Positions 1 to 7,492 of a stretch of DNA of 64,000 bases are shown piece after piece (position 1 is the first letter of the stretch; the number at the start of each line of letters is the position of its first letter). Source of the stretch: Collinsella bouchesdurhonensis. GTDB lineage: Bacteria; Actinomycetota; Coriobacteriia; Coriobacteriales; Coriobacteriaceae. The translations under genes and the position numbers were made by a program. The stretch spans positions 81,729-145,728 of the forward strand of contig NZ_LT699742.1 of the NCBI RefSeq assembly GCF_900155365.1. Direction: 5' to 3'. The notes under the pieces were generated by a model. That model was not told the DNA's origin. It saw only the letters and a program-made list of their open reading frames with translations, and ran no database searches.

Positions 1-115
1 CCGCCATACATCGCCCTCAGGAAGGACGACATGAACATATCTAAACACCGAAACGCACGATTACCCGCCACACATCGTTACCAAACGGGGGTACAACCGT
101 ACGCTTCGACGCAAA

Positions 116-152
116 AAGGGCGGCCACCGGCATCTCACCGGTGACCGCCCTT
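116..152 (-). terminator. Rho-independent terminator of typA
   Basis: A strong GC-rich inverted repeat with arms around GGGCGG(T)CACCGG is followed on the minus strand by a run of T. It lies about 30 bp past the typA stop. The first 115 bases of the window show no supported gene. Confidence 0.85.
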
Positions 153-181
153 TCAATAAGACGGACCGTGTCCGAACAACC

Positions 182-2020
182 CTACTTGCTCATATTGGCA
201 GCGCGAACGGCGGCCTTCTTACGATCGATCGCATTGAGCAGACGCTTACGCAGGCGAATGTGCTTGGGCGTGACCTCGACCAGCTCGTCGTCGACGATGT
301 ACTCCAGCGCCTCCTCGAGCGTGAAGGTGCGAGGCGGAACCAGCTGGACGGAAATATCGGACGTGGAAGAACGCTGGTTACCCAGATTCTTGGTACGCGC
401 AATGTTGACCACCATGTCACCCGGCTTGGAGCGCTCGCCCACGAGCATACCCTCATAGCACTCGGTGCCTGGCTCCACAAACAGCTGGCCGCGCTCCTGA
501 AGCGTTCCGAGAGCATAGGCAACTGCCTTCTCGGTAGTCATCGAAATCATGGCGCCGTTGTTGCGGCCGCCGATATCGCCAGCGAAAGGACCATACTCAA
601 GGAAGGTGTGATAGAACACGCCCTCACCGTGCGTAACGTTCATGATGCGGTTCTTGAGGCCCATGATGCCACGGGTCGGGATCTTGAACTCAAGATGCGT
701 AACCGTACCGCTGGCGTCCATGTTGGTCATGATGCCACCGGCATTACCAAAGACCTCGACGACCTTACCCGAATACTCGTCGGGGCACTCGACAACAGCC
801 TGCTCCACCGGCTCCATCTTGTTGCCGTTGGAATCCTGCTTAAACAGCACGCGGGGACGACCAACCTGGAACTCAAAGCCCTCGCGACGCATAGTCTCCA
901 TCAGAACGGAGAGATGCAGGATGCCGCGGCCGGAAACCTCGACGCCGGTCTTATCGGGCAGCTCCTCGATCTTCATGGTCACGTTGTTCTCGCGCTCGTT
1001 AAACAGACGCTCCTTGAGCTGACGGCCGCCGACGATGTCGCCGTCACGACCAACGAGCGGGGAAGTCGAAGGCTCAAAAACAATGGAAAGAGTCGGGGGA
1101 TCGATCTCGATGGGATCAAGCTCAACGGGATTCTCGGGGTCGGTGTAGACGTCGCCGATATCGGTGGAATCAATGCCCACGACAGCGGCGATGTCGCCCG
1201 CGCCAACTTCTTTGCACTCAGTGCGGCCCAGATAGTCGAAGGTGAACAGCTGCTTGACCTGAGCGGTCTTTCGCTCGCCATCATTCTTGACCACAAGGAT
1301 GTTGTCGCCGTCATGGATAGTACCGGAGTACACGCGGCCGATGCCAATGCGTCCGACAAAGTTCGAGTGATCGATGGTCACGCACTGCATGGCAAGAGGG
1401 CCATCCACATCGACCTCGGGAGCGGGCATGTCGTCGACAATCATGTCGAGCAGCGGATACATGTCCATGTTGCCATCGTTGGAGTCAAGGCGGGCAAAGC
1501 CGTTCATAGCGCTTGCGTAAACCACGTGCTCCATGGCGAATTCGAGCTGTTCGTCGGTAGCGCCCAGGTCGGCCATGAGGTCGAGGCAGTCGTTATACGC
1601 CTTCTCGGGATCGGCGCCAGGACGGTCGATCTTATTGATGACGATCATGATAGAAAGGCCGGTGTCGATAGCATGACGCAGCACGAACCTGGTCTGGGGC
1701 ATAGGACCCTCAAACGCATCGACCAGCAACAGGGCACCATCGGCCATGCGCAGCACGCGCTCGACCTCACCGCCAAAATCGGCATGGCCCGGGGTGTCAA
1801 GAACGTTAATCTTCACGCCCTTGTACTCGATAGAGATGTTCTTGGCCAAGATAGTGATGCCGCGCTCGCGCTCCTGGTCGTTGGAGTCCAGCACGCGCTC
1901 CTGCACCTGCTGGTTGGCACGGAAGGCATCCGTTGCACGCAACAGCTTATCGACCAGCGTGGTCTTGCCGTGGTCAACGTGAGCGATGATCGCGATGTCC
2001 CTCAAGTGCTCTACACGCAT
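182..2020 (-). CDS. typA: Ribosome-associated translational GTPase TypA/BipA
   Basis: This is an EF-G-like GTPase that binds the 70S ribosome and affects stress-related translation and ribosome assembly. The 612-residue length is normal for the family. The G1 motif AHVDHGKTT is at about residues 14-22, the switch II region DTPGHADF near 75, and NKID near 130. The domain II/V and TypA-specific C-terminal regions follow. The start is fixed by AAGGGGAACTGT just before the ATG. It is a single gene with its own terminator. EF-G and LepA are excluded by the short length and the N-terminal sequence [20 protein letters not shown], which is typical of TypA. Confidence 0.97.
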   Translation of the reverse strand: MRVEHLRDIAIIAHVDHGKTTLVDKLLRATDAFRANQQVQERVLDSNDQERERGITILAKNISIEYKGVKINVLDTPGHADFGGEVERVLRMADGALLLVDAFEGPMPQTRFVLRHAIDTGLSIMIVINKIDRPGADPEKAYNDCLDLMADLGATDEQLEFAMEHVVYASAMNGFARLDSNDGNMDMYPLLDMIVDDMPAPEVDVDGPLAMQCVTIDHSNFVGRIGIGRVYSGTIHDGDNILVVKNDGERKTAQVKQLFTFDYLGRTECKEVGAGDIAAVVGIDSTDIGDVYTDPENPVELDPIEIDPPTLSIVFEPSTSPLVGRDGDIVGGRQLKERLFNERENNVTMKIEELPDKTGVEVSGRGILHLSVLMETMRREGFEFQVGRPRVLFKQDSNGNKMEPVEQAVVECPDEYSGKVVEVFGNAGGIMTNMDASGTVTHLEFKIPTRGIMGLKNRIMNVTHGEGVFYHTFLEYGPFAGDIGGRNNGAMISMTTEKAVAYALGTLQERGQLFVEPGTECYEGMLVGERSKPGDMVVNIARTKNLGNQRSSTSDISVQLVPPRTFTLEEALEYIVDDELVEVTPKHIRLRKRLLNAIDRKKAAVRAANMSK

Positions 2021-2091
2021 ACAGTTCCCCTTTGTCTACTATCGACATAACATGCAGCCAAAGCATAGGCGCTTCGACTGCGATTCGGCAT

Positions 2092-2121
2092 AAAAAACTT
2101 CTCTATAGTAATAGAGTTTTA
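2092..2121 (-). terminator. Terminator of the J-domain operon
   Basis: On the minus strand CTCTAT-TACT-ATAGAG is followed by AAGTTTTTT. The 5' arm overlaps the stop codon of the preceding 149-residue gene. The stem is short and AT-rich, so strength is uncertain. Confidence 0.6.
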
Positions 2122-2568
2122 TAGCAATGGAGGTTCTTCACCTGCGGGTTCAGGGTCGCTCCACATAAAGTTTTCGCCCTCGCCGGCATGTGAGAACAAA
2201 ACATACGCCGAATAGGCGACGTCCATGCCGCATTCAAAGAAGCTCACCATGATGGCATCCTCGTAGCAGCCGTCGATATCGACGGCGCCCGTGTAGGCGA
2301 TAGCATAGCGTTCGATGGGCCCCACGCCCTCTTCGCTGTAACCCTGGGCATGACCCTGCACAAAAGCCTCCGCAGCATCCAGACATTGTTCTTCACCGTC
2401 ATCGGTAAATGCCGCCTGGAAGCAGTTGCTCTGAGCGTCCTCTATAGCCAGGACAACACCGGGGTCCTCCCCTTCAGCAAGGGAATCAAGATAGGCCCCC
2501 AACAGGTTACACACCATGCCATCGAGGGCTTCGGATACCGATCCGGTATCGCTTGGATTTTGTGCCAT
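2119..2568 (-). CDS. Acidic hypothetical protein, partner of J-domain protein
   Basis: I do not recognise this 149-residue protein. It is strongly acidic (many Asp and Glu, few Lys and Arg), has no clear membrane segment, and carries five Cys between about residues 20 and 115. The sequence suggests a small soluble helical domain. The ATG is preceded by AGGAAGGGA at a rather long spacing. It lies 24 bp downstream of the membrane J-domain gene in the same direction and ends in a terminator, so the two probably form an operon and may act together. Any role as a client or cochaperone partner is inference from position only. Confidence 0.7.
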   Translation of the reverse strand: MAQNPSDTGSVSEALDGMVCNLLGAYLDSLAEGEDPGVVLAIEDAQSNCFQAAFTDDGEEQCLDAAEAFVQGHAQGYSEEGVGPIERYAIAYTGAVDIDGCYEDAIMVSFFECGMDVAYSAYVLFSHAGEGENFMWSDPEPAGEEPPLL

Positions 2569-2592
2569 CGAGCAAGTCCCTTCCTGTTTGTC

Positions 2593-3159
2593 TTAGAGCT
2601 CCTGTGCCTGCTGGGCAATCTCCCGTGCACGGTCGCGCGTTCGCAGCAGCTCGAGAGAGCGCTGCTTTAATACACGGATCTGATTTCCGAGCATCACCAC
2701 ATCAACCCCGCCCCATAGGACAAGCATGGATGAAATGGAAAAGGCCAGCGCACCAACTGTACCACGAAGACGCGAGCTTACGAGTGCGACAACAAGGGAG
2801 ATAACGAGCATGGTGATCCTGCCTTGACGCCGCTCCCTCATCGTGCGAAGGGAGGTAACCACCGCAAGACGCGCCGTCTCGGCAGCACGGGCGCGGATAG
2901 TCGCTTCGATATAGATATCTTGAGCCGTGGCGGTTGCAGAAGTAGATGCCGGGCGTCTTACCGCACGACCCCGCAAGAGTGTATCGCGCGCCTCGTTGAT
3001 AACACGCATTTGCTGCTCCGCACGCTCGCGCAGACGTTTGCTCGTGCCGTACTTATCGGGATGGAGCATTTGAGCAAGCTCGCGATAGGCTGCCGTGATT
3101 TCATCTTGAGTAGCATCGCCCTCGAGCCCCAGCGCCGTCAATGCCTCTTCCCGCGTCAT
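2593..3159 (-). CDS. Membrane-anchored J-domain (DnaJ-like) protein
   Basis: The N-terminal J-domain (about residues 1-65 from the chosen start) begins MTREEALTALGL and has the HPD motif in MLHPDK, the triad that stimulates Hsp70 ATPase activity. There are no G/F-rich or zinc-finger regions, so this is a class C J-protein and not DnaJ itself. Two hydrophobic stretches follow at about residues 115-130 and 135-160, then a basic helical tail, so it is probably membrane-bound with the J-domain in the cytoplasm. I chose the ATG at 3159 because AGGAGGTGCT lies directly before it; an ATG 14 codons upstream has no ribosome site. Confidence 0.85.
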   Translation of the reverse strand: MTREEALTALGLEGDATQDEITAAYRELAQMLHPDKYGTSKRLRERAEQQMRVINEARDTLLRGRAVRRPASTSATATAQDIYIEATIRARAAETARLAVVTSLRTMRERRQGRITMLVISLVVALVSSRLRGTVGALAFSISSMLVLWGGVDVVMLGNQIRVLKQRSLELLRTRDRAREIAQQAQEL

Positions 3160-3290
3160 AGCACCTCCTAAATGCAACGATGTATCGATAGTAATTGTCA
3201 CATAACGCCGGCACGAGCTTACGCGCGGCAGGTTTCTCCACTCAAAGGGTGGACAGACGCATGAGCTTTATATCTCCGGAGAATGGCGCA

Positions 3291-3382
3291 CTCACGGGGT
3301 TCGATCCCGTGCACGGGTAACAAAAAAGCCGCAACCTCTCGGCTGCGGCCTTAATTTCAAATGGTGGAGGTTAGGGGGATCG
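3291..3382 (-). repeat. Direct repeat, distal copy: tRNA-Ala 3' end, terminator and tail
   Basis: These 92 bp repeat positions 3472-3563 with one mismatch (3318 versus 3499). In tRNA orientation the copy starts inside the tRNA-Ala T-loop, runs through the acceptor 3' strand and CCA, then the terminator hairpin (3322-3349) and a tail containing an inverted T-arm sequence. It is a 21-nt tRNA remnant plus a second terminator, not a tRNA gene. Confidence 0.95.
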
Positions 3383-3471
3383 CGCGCGGCGGGCCGCGCG
3401 GTGCGCTGCGGCGCGTGCGCGCCTTGCGTGCTGCGCTGGCGAACGCTTTCGCGTTCACTCAGCTCCGCACC
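3383..3471 (-). repeat. GC-rich hairpin core of tRNA-Ala-linked element
   Basis: This 89 bp core lies between the two direct repeats and has a clear relative at 51043-51137 behind tRNA-Lys. In tRNA orientation it shows GGAGCTGA, then an 8-bp hairpin with a GAAA tetraloop (3439-3458), then CAGCGCAGC, a second GGCGC/GCGCC hairpin, and a third CGCGCGG/CCGCGCG hairpin. No credible coding frame is present. The shared order of parts between the two loci indicates common descent of a structured element. Confidence 0.85.
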
Positions 3472-3563
3472 CTCACGGGGTTCGATCCCGTGCACGGGCA
3501 ACAAAAAAGCCGCAACCTCTCGGCTGCGGCCTTAATTTCAAATGGTGGAGGTTAGGGGGATCG
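3472..3563 (-). repeat. Direct repeat, proximal copy: tRNA-Ala 3' end, terminator and tail
   Basis: This is the copy that contains the 3' end of the intact tRNA-Ala gene. It holds the terminator at 3503-3530 and the tail with GGGGTTCGATCCC on the plus strand, which is the tRNA's own T-arm sequence in inverted orientation. Confidence 0.95.
3503..3530 (-). terminator. Terminator of tRNA-Ala
   Basis: On the minus strand GCCGCAGCC-GAGA-GGTTGCGGC is followed by six T. An identical second copy lies at 3322-3349 in the distal direct repeat. Confidence 0.9.
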
Positions 3564-3618
3564 AACCCCTGACCTCAGGCTTGCAAAGCCCGCGCTCTCC
3601 CAGCTGAGCTAAACCCCC
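3543..3618 (-). tRNA. tRNA-Ala(TGC)
   Basis: The 76-nt cloverleaf has acceptor GGGGGTT/AACCTCC, D-arm GCTCAGCTGGGAGAGC, anticodon TGC in loop TTTGCAA, T-arm with GGGGTTCGATCCCC, and an encoded CCA. It lies 66 bp downstream of tRNA-Ile. The Ile-Ala order is that found in many rRNA spacers, but no rRNA genes are present here. Confidence 0.97.
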
Positions 3619-3631
3619 ACATCAGTAATAA

Positions 3632-3666
3632 ACACCCCAGCGGCGACTCGGCTCTCGCTGGGGTGT
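3632..3666 (-). terminator. Hairpin between tRNA-Ile and tRNA-Ala
   Basis: Eleven-base arms ACACCCCAGCG and CGCTGGGGTGT flank a 13-nt loop. On the minus strand it is followed by TTATTACTG, which is only a weak U tract. It may attenuate rather than fully stop transcription, or serve as a processing structure. Confidence 0.6.
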
Positions 3667-3684
3667 CTATTGCGAAAGAAAAGG

Positions 3685-3761
3685 TGGTGGACCTGACAAG
3701 ATTCGAACTTGTGACCTCCCGGTTATCAGCCGGACGCTCTAACCAACTGAGCTACAGGTCC
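3685..3761 (-). tRNA. tRNA-Ile(GAT)
   Basis: The 77-nt gene has acceptor GGACCTG/CAGGTCC, anticodon GAT in loop CTGATAA, T-arm AAGTTCGAATCTT and an encoded CCA. A good promoter lies just upstream, so it is probably cotranscribed with tRNA-Ala. Confidence 0.97.
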
Positions 3762-3775
3762 ATCGCGCGGTGACT

Positions 3776-3805
3776 ATATTAGCCCAGGCCGTTTTTCTAA
3801 GTCAA
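3776..3805 (-). promoter_or_regulatory. Promoter of the tRNA-Ile/tRNA-Ala unit
   Basis: On the minus strand TTGACT (3805-3800) and TAATAT (3781-3776) are separated by 18 bp, and the -10 ends 14 bp before the tRNA-Ile 5' end. This fits a housekeeping sigma-A promoter. Confidence 0.75.
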
Positions 3806-3943
3806 CGACTTTTTTAAAAAATTTTTTAGTTGGCTCATATATCGAAATCGCACGCGCTTTCCCCTTATTTTGGGTACTATTACTATCCGATTCAAGCAGG
3901 TGAAATATTCCTATCCCATCATCGTCTATAAGGAGGTGCCATA

Positions 3944-4444
3944 ATGATCCGCGTTGATATCGAAACCATCGTTATGGCCGCCGGTCCACATCCGTCCCTC
4001 ATCGTCCTACGCGAGCGCGAAACCTCAGAGTCAAACGAAGCCCCTCTTCGCGCCCTCTCCATCCAGACTGGGTCCTTCGAGGCCGCTGCGCTGAGCCAGG
4101 GAATTGACGGGAAGAACCCCGGACGACCTATCACACACGATTTCACCGTCAATGCCGTTAAAAAGCTTGGCGCCAAAATCGCTCGCGTTGAGATTTCCCA
4201 CATGGAAACCCCGGTTTTCTTCGCCAACGTCATCATTCTCGATCAAAATGGCAAAGAGCACGCAGTCGATGCGCGCCCAAGCGATGCACTCGCTTTTGCT
4301 GTGCGCGTAAACGCCCCCATCTATGTTGAGGACGACATTATGAACCGCGCGGGCACCTTCTCATACCAGACCGACACGAACGATGAGGCGGAGCAGCAAA
4401 AATTCGACGAGTTCGTCCACACGCTCTCCCCCGACGACTTCTAG
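3944..4444 (+). CDS. Bifunctional nuclease (BFN/DUF151) family protein
   Basis: The 166-residue protein belongs to the DUF151 family, named for plant and bacterial proteins reported to cleave RNA and DNA. The typical block is visible: RPITHDFTVNAVKKLGA at about residues 62-78, FFANVIILDQNG near 90-102, and DARPSDALAFAVRVNAPIYV near 107-126. AAGGAGGTGCC precedes the ATG. It stands alone, convergent with gyrA across a bidirectional terminator, and is the only plus-strand gene in the leftward block. The biochemical role in bacteria is not well established. Confidence 0.9.
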   Translation: MIRVDIETIVMAAGPHPSLIVLRERETSESNEAPLRALSIQTGSFEAAALSQGIDGKNPGRPITHDFTVNAVKKLGAKIARVEISHMETPVFFANVIILDQNGKEHAVDARPSDALAFAVRVNAPIYVEDDIMNRAGTFSYQTDTNDEAEQQKFDEFVHTLSPDDF

Positions 4445-4489
4445 TCGACCCAGCTTTCTTACAGCAACATAAACCCTCGCCTCAAACAC

Positions 4490-4519
4490 GAAGGGCCCAT
4501 CCAATGGATGGACCCTTCT
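4490..4519. terminator. Bidirectional terminator between BFN gene and gyrA
   Basis: The inverted repeat GAAGGGcCCATCC / GGATGGaCCCTTC has short T tracts on both sides and lies between two convergent stop codons. Confidence 0.8.
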
Positions 4520-4550
4520 TTAGTCATCTTCTATGTCGACGATAAACCGG

Positions 4551-7277
4551 CTATTCGTCAATCAAATCCCCGGCAGGCTCTTCTGCCGCGCCATCGTCGC
4601 CAGAAGCCTCCTCGGGCTTTTCCTCGGCCTCTCCGGAAGCCTCAGCCTTCTCTGTAGCGCTCTCCATACGCGCAACGGCAGTCACGCGGTCGCCATCCGC
4701 CACAGTCATCATCTTGACACCCTGTGTCGCGCGACCAGTCTGAGAAATCTCGTCGGTCTTCACGCGAATCACCGTGGCTCCCTCGGTGACAATAAACAGC
4801 TCATGCTGCGGCCCCACGGTCTTCATTGCCGCCAGCTGGCCCTTGCGGTCGGTCATCTGAATGGTGAAGACGCCCTGGCCGCCGCGGTTTTGCTCAGGAT
4901 AGTCGGCGACCGGAGTTCGTTTGCCAAAGCCGTGCTCGGTGATGACAAAGAGGTCGCCCGTACCGTTGGAAACCTCCATGCCCAGGACACTTGCGCCGTC
5001 TTTCATAGTGATGCCGCGCACACCGCTGGTATCGCGGCCGGTGACACGCACTTGATCCTCGCCGAAAACGATAGCCTTGCCCGCGGTCGTCGCCATGATG
5101 ATCTTGTCGCCCTCGCGCACGCGGCGAACGTTGAGCAACGCATCGCCATCTTTTAGGTTGATGGCGATAATGCCATCGCGACGGCTGCGGTCGTAAGCGC
5201 TCATAACTGTCTTCTTAATCATGCCGCTGCTGGTTGCAAACAGCAGATATTCATCTTCGGGGAACTCGCGGCAAGAAATCACACTGGCAATCTTCTCGCC
5301 CTCTTCGAACGGCAGCAGGTTAACGATCGCCGTTCCGCGCGCCTGACGCGAACCTTCGGGAAGCTCGTGAACCTTAAGGCGATACACCTTGCCACGGTTG
5401 GAGAAGAAGAGCACGTACTCATGAGTACTGGCGATAAACATCTCTTCGATGACATCGTCTTCTTTCAAGCTCACGCCCGTGACGCCCTTGCCGCCGCGCT
5501 TTTGAGCACGATAGGCAGCCACAGGAATACGCTTGACGTAACCGGTATGGGTGATGGTGACGACCATATCCTCATCGGCAATGAGGTCCTCTACATCGAG
5601 GTTGCGCTCCGCCGCTGCGATCTTGGTGCGGCGCTTATCGCCAAACTTACGGGAGATCTCGCGCATCTCCTCTTTAATCACACCCAGAATCTTCTCCTCA
5701 TGGGCAAGAAGGTCCTCGTAGTAGGCAATGGCGCGGCGCAGACCGTCCAGTTCTTCTTGGATCTTATCGCGCTCAAGACCGGTCAGGCGACGCAGCTTCA
5801 TCTCAAGAATGGCGGTGGTCTGTTCGGTCGTGAAACCAAAGCGCTCGATCAGGCGAGCAGAAGCCTCGGAATCGGTACGCGAAGAACGGATAATCGAGAT
5901 TACCTCGTCGATATGGTCGAGAGCCATGAGATAGCCCTCGAGGATGTGCGCGCGAGCTTGAGCCTTCTTAAGGTCAAAGCGCGTGCGGCGGGTAACGACA
6001 TCAACCTGATGATCGATGTAGTACTGCAACATCTCGCGCAGGGAGAGACACTTGGGTACGCCGTTGACAAGCGCCAGGTTGTTGGCGCCAAACGTGGTCT
6101 GTAGCGAGGTGTACTTATAGAGGTTATTGAGAACAACCTGCGGGATAACATTCTTCTTGAGCTCGATGACAAGACGAATACCCTTCTGGTTCGACTCATC
6201 GCGCATATCGGAAATACCCTCGACGCGCTTCTCGTTAACCAGCTGAGCGATCTTTTCCTGCAGGGTGCCCTTGTTGACCATATAGGGGATCTCGGTGAAC
6301 ACCAGACGGTTGCGGCCCGTCTTGGTGGTCTCGACATGAGCCTTGGCGCGCACGGTGATGGAACCGCGACCAGTCTCATAGCTTTGACGAATACCGTCGG
6401 AGCCCATGATGATGGCGCCTGTCGGGAAATCGGGTCCCGGCATGATTTGCATGAGCTCGTCGACCGTCGCGTCTGGATTGTCGATGAGGTAGCAGGTCGC
6501 CTCAATTGCCTCGGTAAGGTTGTGCGGAGCGATATTCGTCGCCATGCCAACAGCAATACCCTGGCTGCCGTTGACCAGCAAGTTGGGGAAACGCGCCGGC
6601 AGGGCAACAGGCTCTGCCAGGGATTCGTCGTAGTTGGGCTGCCAGTCAACGGTGTCCTTTTGCAAATCGCGCAGGAGCTCCATGGCGGGTTTCGCCAAAC
6701 GGCTCTCGGTGTAACGCATGGCAGCCGCGGAGTCGCCATCGATGTTGCCAAAGTTGCCATGGCCGTCGATGAGCGGGGTGCGCATCGAGAACCACTGGGC
6801 AAGACGCACCATCGTTTCGTAGACCGCCGAGTCACCGTGCGGGTGGTACTTACCGATTACTTCACCGACGGTCCAGGCAGACTTCTTGTGCGGGCGGTTG
6901 GGATAGATACCGCTCTCGTTCATCGCGTATAGGATACGACGGTGAACCGGCTTCAAGCCGTCACGAACATCCGGCAGGGCGCGGGCGGTGATGACCGACA
7001 TCGAATACTCGATGAAGGACTGCTTCATTTCCTGACCGAACTCGGAAATCTGCAGCTGACCACCGTTGATATCCTCGCCGGCATCGGTACCGCGGTCCAC
7101 GGCACCAAAGCTCTCCTCGAGCTCCGCGTCATCATCCTCTTCTTCGTCTTCGGCGTCGGGGTTATAGGAGTCGGGATCTCCGTCCTCTCCCTGTTCTGCC
7201 CGCGCGAGCAAACGGCGCAGATCGTCGGGCATGCCCTCCGACTGCTTGTTGTCGTTATTGTTCATATCTTCCGCCAC
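4551..7277 (-). CDS. gyrA: DNA gyrase subunit A
   Basis: This is the breakage-reunion subunit of gyrase, which introduces negative supercoils with GyrB. The active-site Tyr is Y189 in [20 protein letters not shown] places Ser150 and Glu154 at the quinolone positions (E. coli S83 and D87), so the Ser is wild type. The GyrA box QKRGGKG marks the DNA-wrapping C-terminal domain, followed by an acidic Glu/Ala tail. The N-terminus carries about 67 extra residues, very acidic, before the usual start. The start is GTG at 7277 with AAGGAGG six bases upstream. At 908 residues it is longer than usual because of both acidic ends. Confidence 0.97.
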   Translation of the reverse strand: MAEDMNNNDNKQSEGMPDDLRRLLARAEQGEDGDPDSYNPDAEDEEEDDDAELEESFGAVDRGTDAGEDINGGQLQISEFGQEMKQSFIEYSMSVITARALPDVRDGLKPVHRRILYAMNESGIYPNRPHKKSAWTVGEVIGKYHPHGDSAVYETMVRLAQWFSMRTPLIDGHGNFGNIDGDSAAAMRYTESRLAKPAMELLRDLQKDTVDWQPNYDESLAEPVALPARFPNLLVNGSQGIAVGMATNIAPHNLTEAIEATCYLIDNPDATVDELMQIMPGPDFPTGAIIMGSDGIRQSYETGRGSITVRAKAHVETTKTGRNRLVFTEIPYMVNKGTLQEKIAQLVNEKRVEGISDMRDESNQKGIRLVIELKKNVIPQVVLNNLYKYTSLQTTFGANNLALVNGVPKCLSLREMLQYYIDHQVDVVTRRTRFDLKKAQARAHILEGYLMALDHIDEVISIIRSSRTDSEASARLIERFGFTTEQTTAILEMKLRRLTGLERDKIQEELDGLRRAIAYYEDLLAHEEKILGVIKEEMREISRKFGDKRRTKIAAAERNLDVEDLIADEDMVVTITHTGYVKRIPVAAYRAQKRGGKGVTGVSLKEDDVIEEMFIASTHEYVLFFSNRGKVYRLKVHELPEGSRQARGTAIVNLLPFEEGEKIASVISCREFPEDEYLLFATSSGMIKKTVMSAYDRSRRDGIIAINLKDGDALLNVRRVREGDKIIMATTAGKAIVFGEDQVRVTGRDTSGVRGITMKDGASVLGMEVSNGTGDLFVITEHGFGKRTPVADYPEQNRGGQGVFTIQMTDRKGQLAAMKTVGPQHELFIVTEGATVIRVKTDEISQTGRATQGVKMMTVADGDRVTAVARMESATEKAEASGEAEEKPEEASGDDGAAEEPAGDLIDE

Positions 7278-7387
7278 GTACTACCTCCTTGGTTGGTCGT
7301 GGTTACGTTCATTCATGCAGCTGCTCAATCAACCCGTCCCAGAACTTTCACCGAGAGAAAAACGCTATCCTCCCGACAACGAAGACG

Positions 7388-7490
7388 GGTTTTCCAGGTG
7401 CCCGAGATTGCCTTGAAAGAGGAGGGAAGCGTACTTAGGTACGCGACCGTCGATTGAAGAGCAAGGTCGGGTGCCTGGGAAAGCCGCGCA
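7388..7490. other. Structured spacer between gyrB and gyrA
   Basis: The 215-bp gap between gyrB stop and gyrA start holds a long imperfect inverted repeat: TTTTCCAGGTGCCCGAG (from about 7392) faces a TCGGGTGCCTGGGAAAG block ending near 7484. Inside it GCGTAC-TTAG-GTACGC (7429-7444) is a perfect 6-bp hairpin. It lacks a clear U tract, so it is not an ordinary terminator. It could be a transcript-processing structure or a dispersed repeat. Confidence 0.55.
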
Positions 7491-7492
7491 GG

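Noticed and set aside
31-144. A 37-codon frame at the left edge with a ribosome-site-like sequence
   Set aside because: It runs into the typA terminator hairpin and its peptide has no recognisable character.
260-2050. A 596-codon open frame opposite typA
   Set aside because: It is the antisense shadow of typA, has a composition unlike real proteins here and lacks a ribosome site.
3292-3555. Short open frames across the tRNA-Ala element on both strands
   Set aside because: They cross tRNA, terminator and hairpin sequence; the encoded peptides are Arg/Pro-rich artefacts of GC-rich repeats.
3543-3761. Ile-Ala tRNA pair as part of an rRNA operon
   Set aside because: No 16S or 23S sequence flanks the pair; protein genes lie on both sides.
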